Source: Bacteroidales bacterium
Lineage (GTDB): Bacteria > Bacteroidota > Bacteroidia > Bacteroidales > UBA932
Direction of reading: 5' to 3'
Assembly: GCA_009784635.1 (NCBI GenBank)
Contig: WRBG01000121.1
Span: forward strand, 1 to 6,027
Length of the DNA: 6,027 nt
Positions 5,859 to 6,027 of this stretch are shown here, piece by piece (position 1 is the first letter of the stretch; the number at the start of each line of letters is the position of its first letter). The translations under genes and the position numbers were made by a program. The notes beneath the pieces were generated by a model that did not search any database, had not been told where the DNA came from, and saw nothing but the letters and a program-made list of their open reading frames with translations.

Positions 5859-5876
5859 TTTTCCCTAAAAGGAAAA
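5859..5876 (+). other. Hairpin in the 16S leader
   Basis: TTTTCC (5859-5864) and GGAAAA (5871-5876) form a 6-pair stem with a 6-base loop, about 40 bases before the mature 16S 5' end. It is too weak to be a terminator and no T-run follows. It may belong to the precursor processing structure. Confidence 0.35.
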
Positions 5877-5916
5877 ATAAGAGTAACAGGACAAGCGATG
5901 AGTAAAAAAATTTTAT

Positions 5917-6027
5917 ACAATGAAGAGTTTGATCCTGGCTCAGGATGAACGCTAGCGGCAGGCTTAACACATGCAAGTCGAGGGGCAGCATATCCAGCAA
6001 TGGGTGATGGCGACCGGCGGACGGGTG
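5917..6027 (+). rRNA. rrs: 16S ribosomal RNA, 5' part (cut by window edge)
   Basis: TGAAGAGTTTGATCCTGGCT (5921-5940) is the universal 16S 5' segment that includes the 27F primer site. It is followed by CAGGATGAACGCTAGCGGCA and AACACATGCAAGTCGAG. The mature end is placed at 5917 by alignment with the E. coli 5' end. The GCTAGCGGCAGGCTTAACAC wording and GAGGGGCAGCA fit Bacteroidales. Only about 111 of some 1,500 bases are inside the window, so fine taxonomy is not possible from it. Confidence 0.97.

Noticed and set aside
5770..6000. - strand reading frame of 76 codons
   Set aside because: It overlaps the rRNA leader and the start of 16S rRNA, so it is a chance frame.

Overview
The window looks like a piece of a Bacteroidota chromosome, probably of the order Bacteroidales. 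Three things point there. Several promoters match the Bacteroidota sigma-factor consensus (TTTG, 19 bases, TAnnTTTG). Purine-rich ribosome binding sites are absent or weak before most genes. The partial 16S rRNA at the right end reads like a Bacteroidales 16S 5' end. The species cannot be told.

Left part (1-934, AT-rich). A reading frame runs leftward off the window edge (1-199). It contains an in-frame (GA)10 dinucleotide tract and has a well-formed promoter just upstream (218-247). Divergent to it is a compact two-gene cassette, mntA-hepT (310-934), a nucleotidyltransferase/HEPN toxin-antitoxin pair whose genes overlap by 8 bases.

Middle part (935-2673). A short convergent spacer with an imperfect inverted repeat separates hepT from a GC-richer leftward gene. 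That gene encodes a predicted surface lipoprotein with a Big_2-type Ig-like domain, a second beta-sandwich-like domain and three GLUG repeats. It has its own promoter at 2615-2644.

Right part (2674-5652). Three leftward genes are packed with gaps of 6 and 12 bases and probably form one operon: a polyprenol-phosphate mannosyltransferase-like GT2 enzyme, dihydroorotase (pyrC, pyrimidine biosynthesis) and an EamA/DMT-family transporter. A weak promoter lies upstream of the first.

Right end (5653-6027). Divergent from that operon is the start of a ribosomal RNA operon: a consensus promoter, a leader with a small hairpin and a boxA-like element, a second hairpin, and the first ~111 bases of 16S rRNA, cut by the window edge.

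The core genes (GT2, pyrC, transporter, rRNA) look housekeeping. The accessory material is the toxin-antitoxin cassette, the GLUG lipoprotein and the GA-tract reading frame. The most interesting signal is that tract: the current 10 repeat units keep the frame open, while 9 or 11 units would run into a stop within about 15 codons. This is the layout expected of a phase-variable gene, but most of the gene is outside the window, so its function is unknown.
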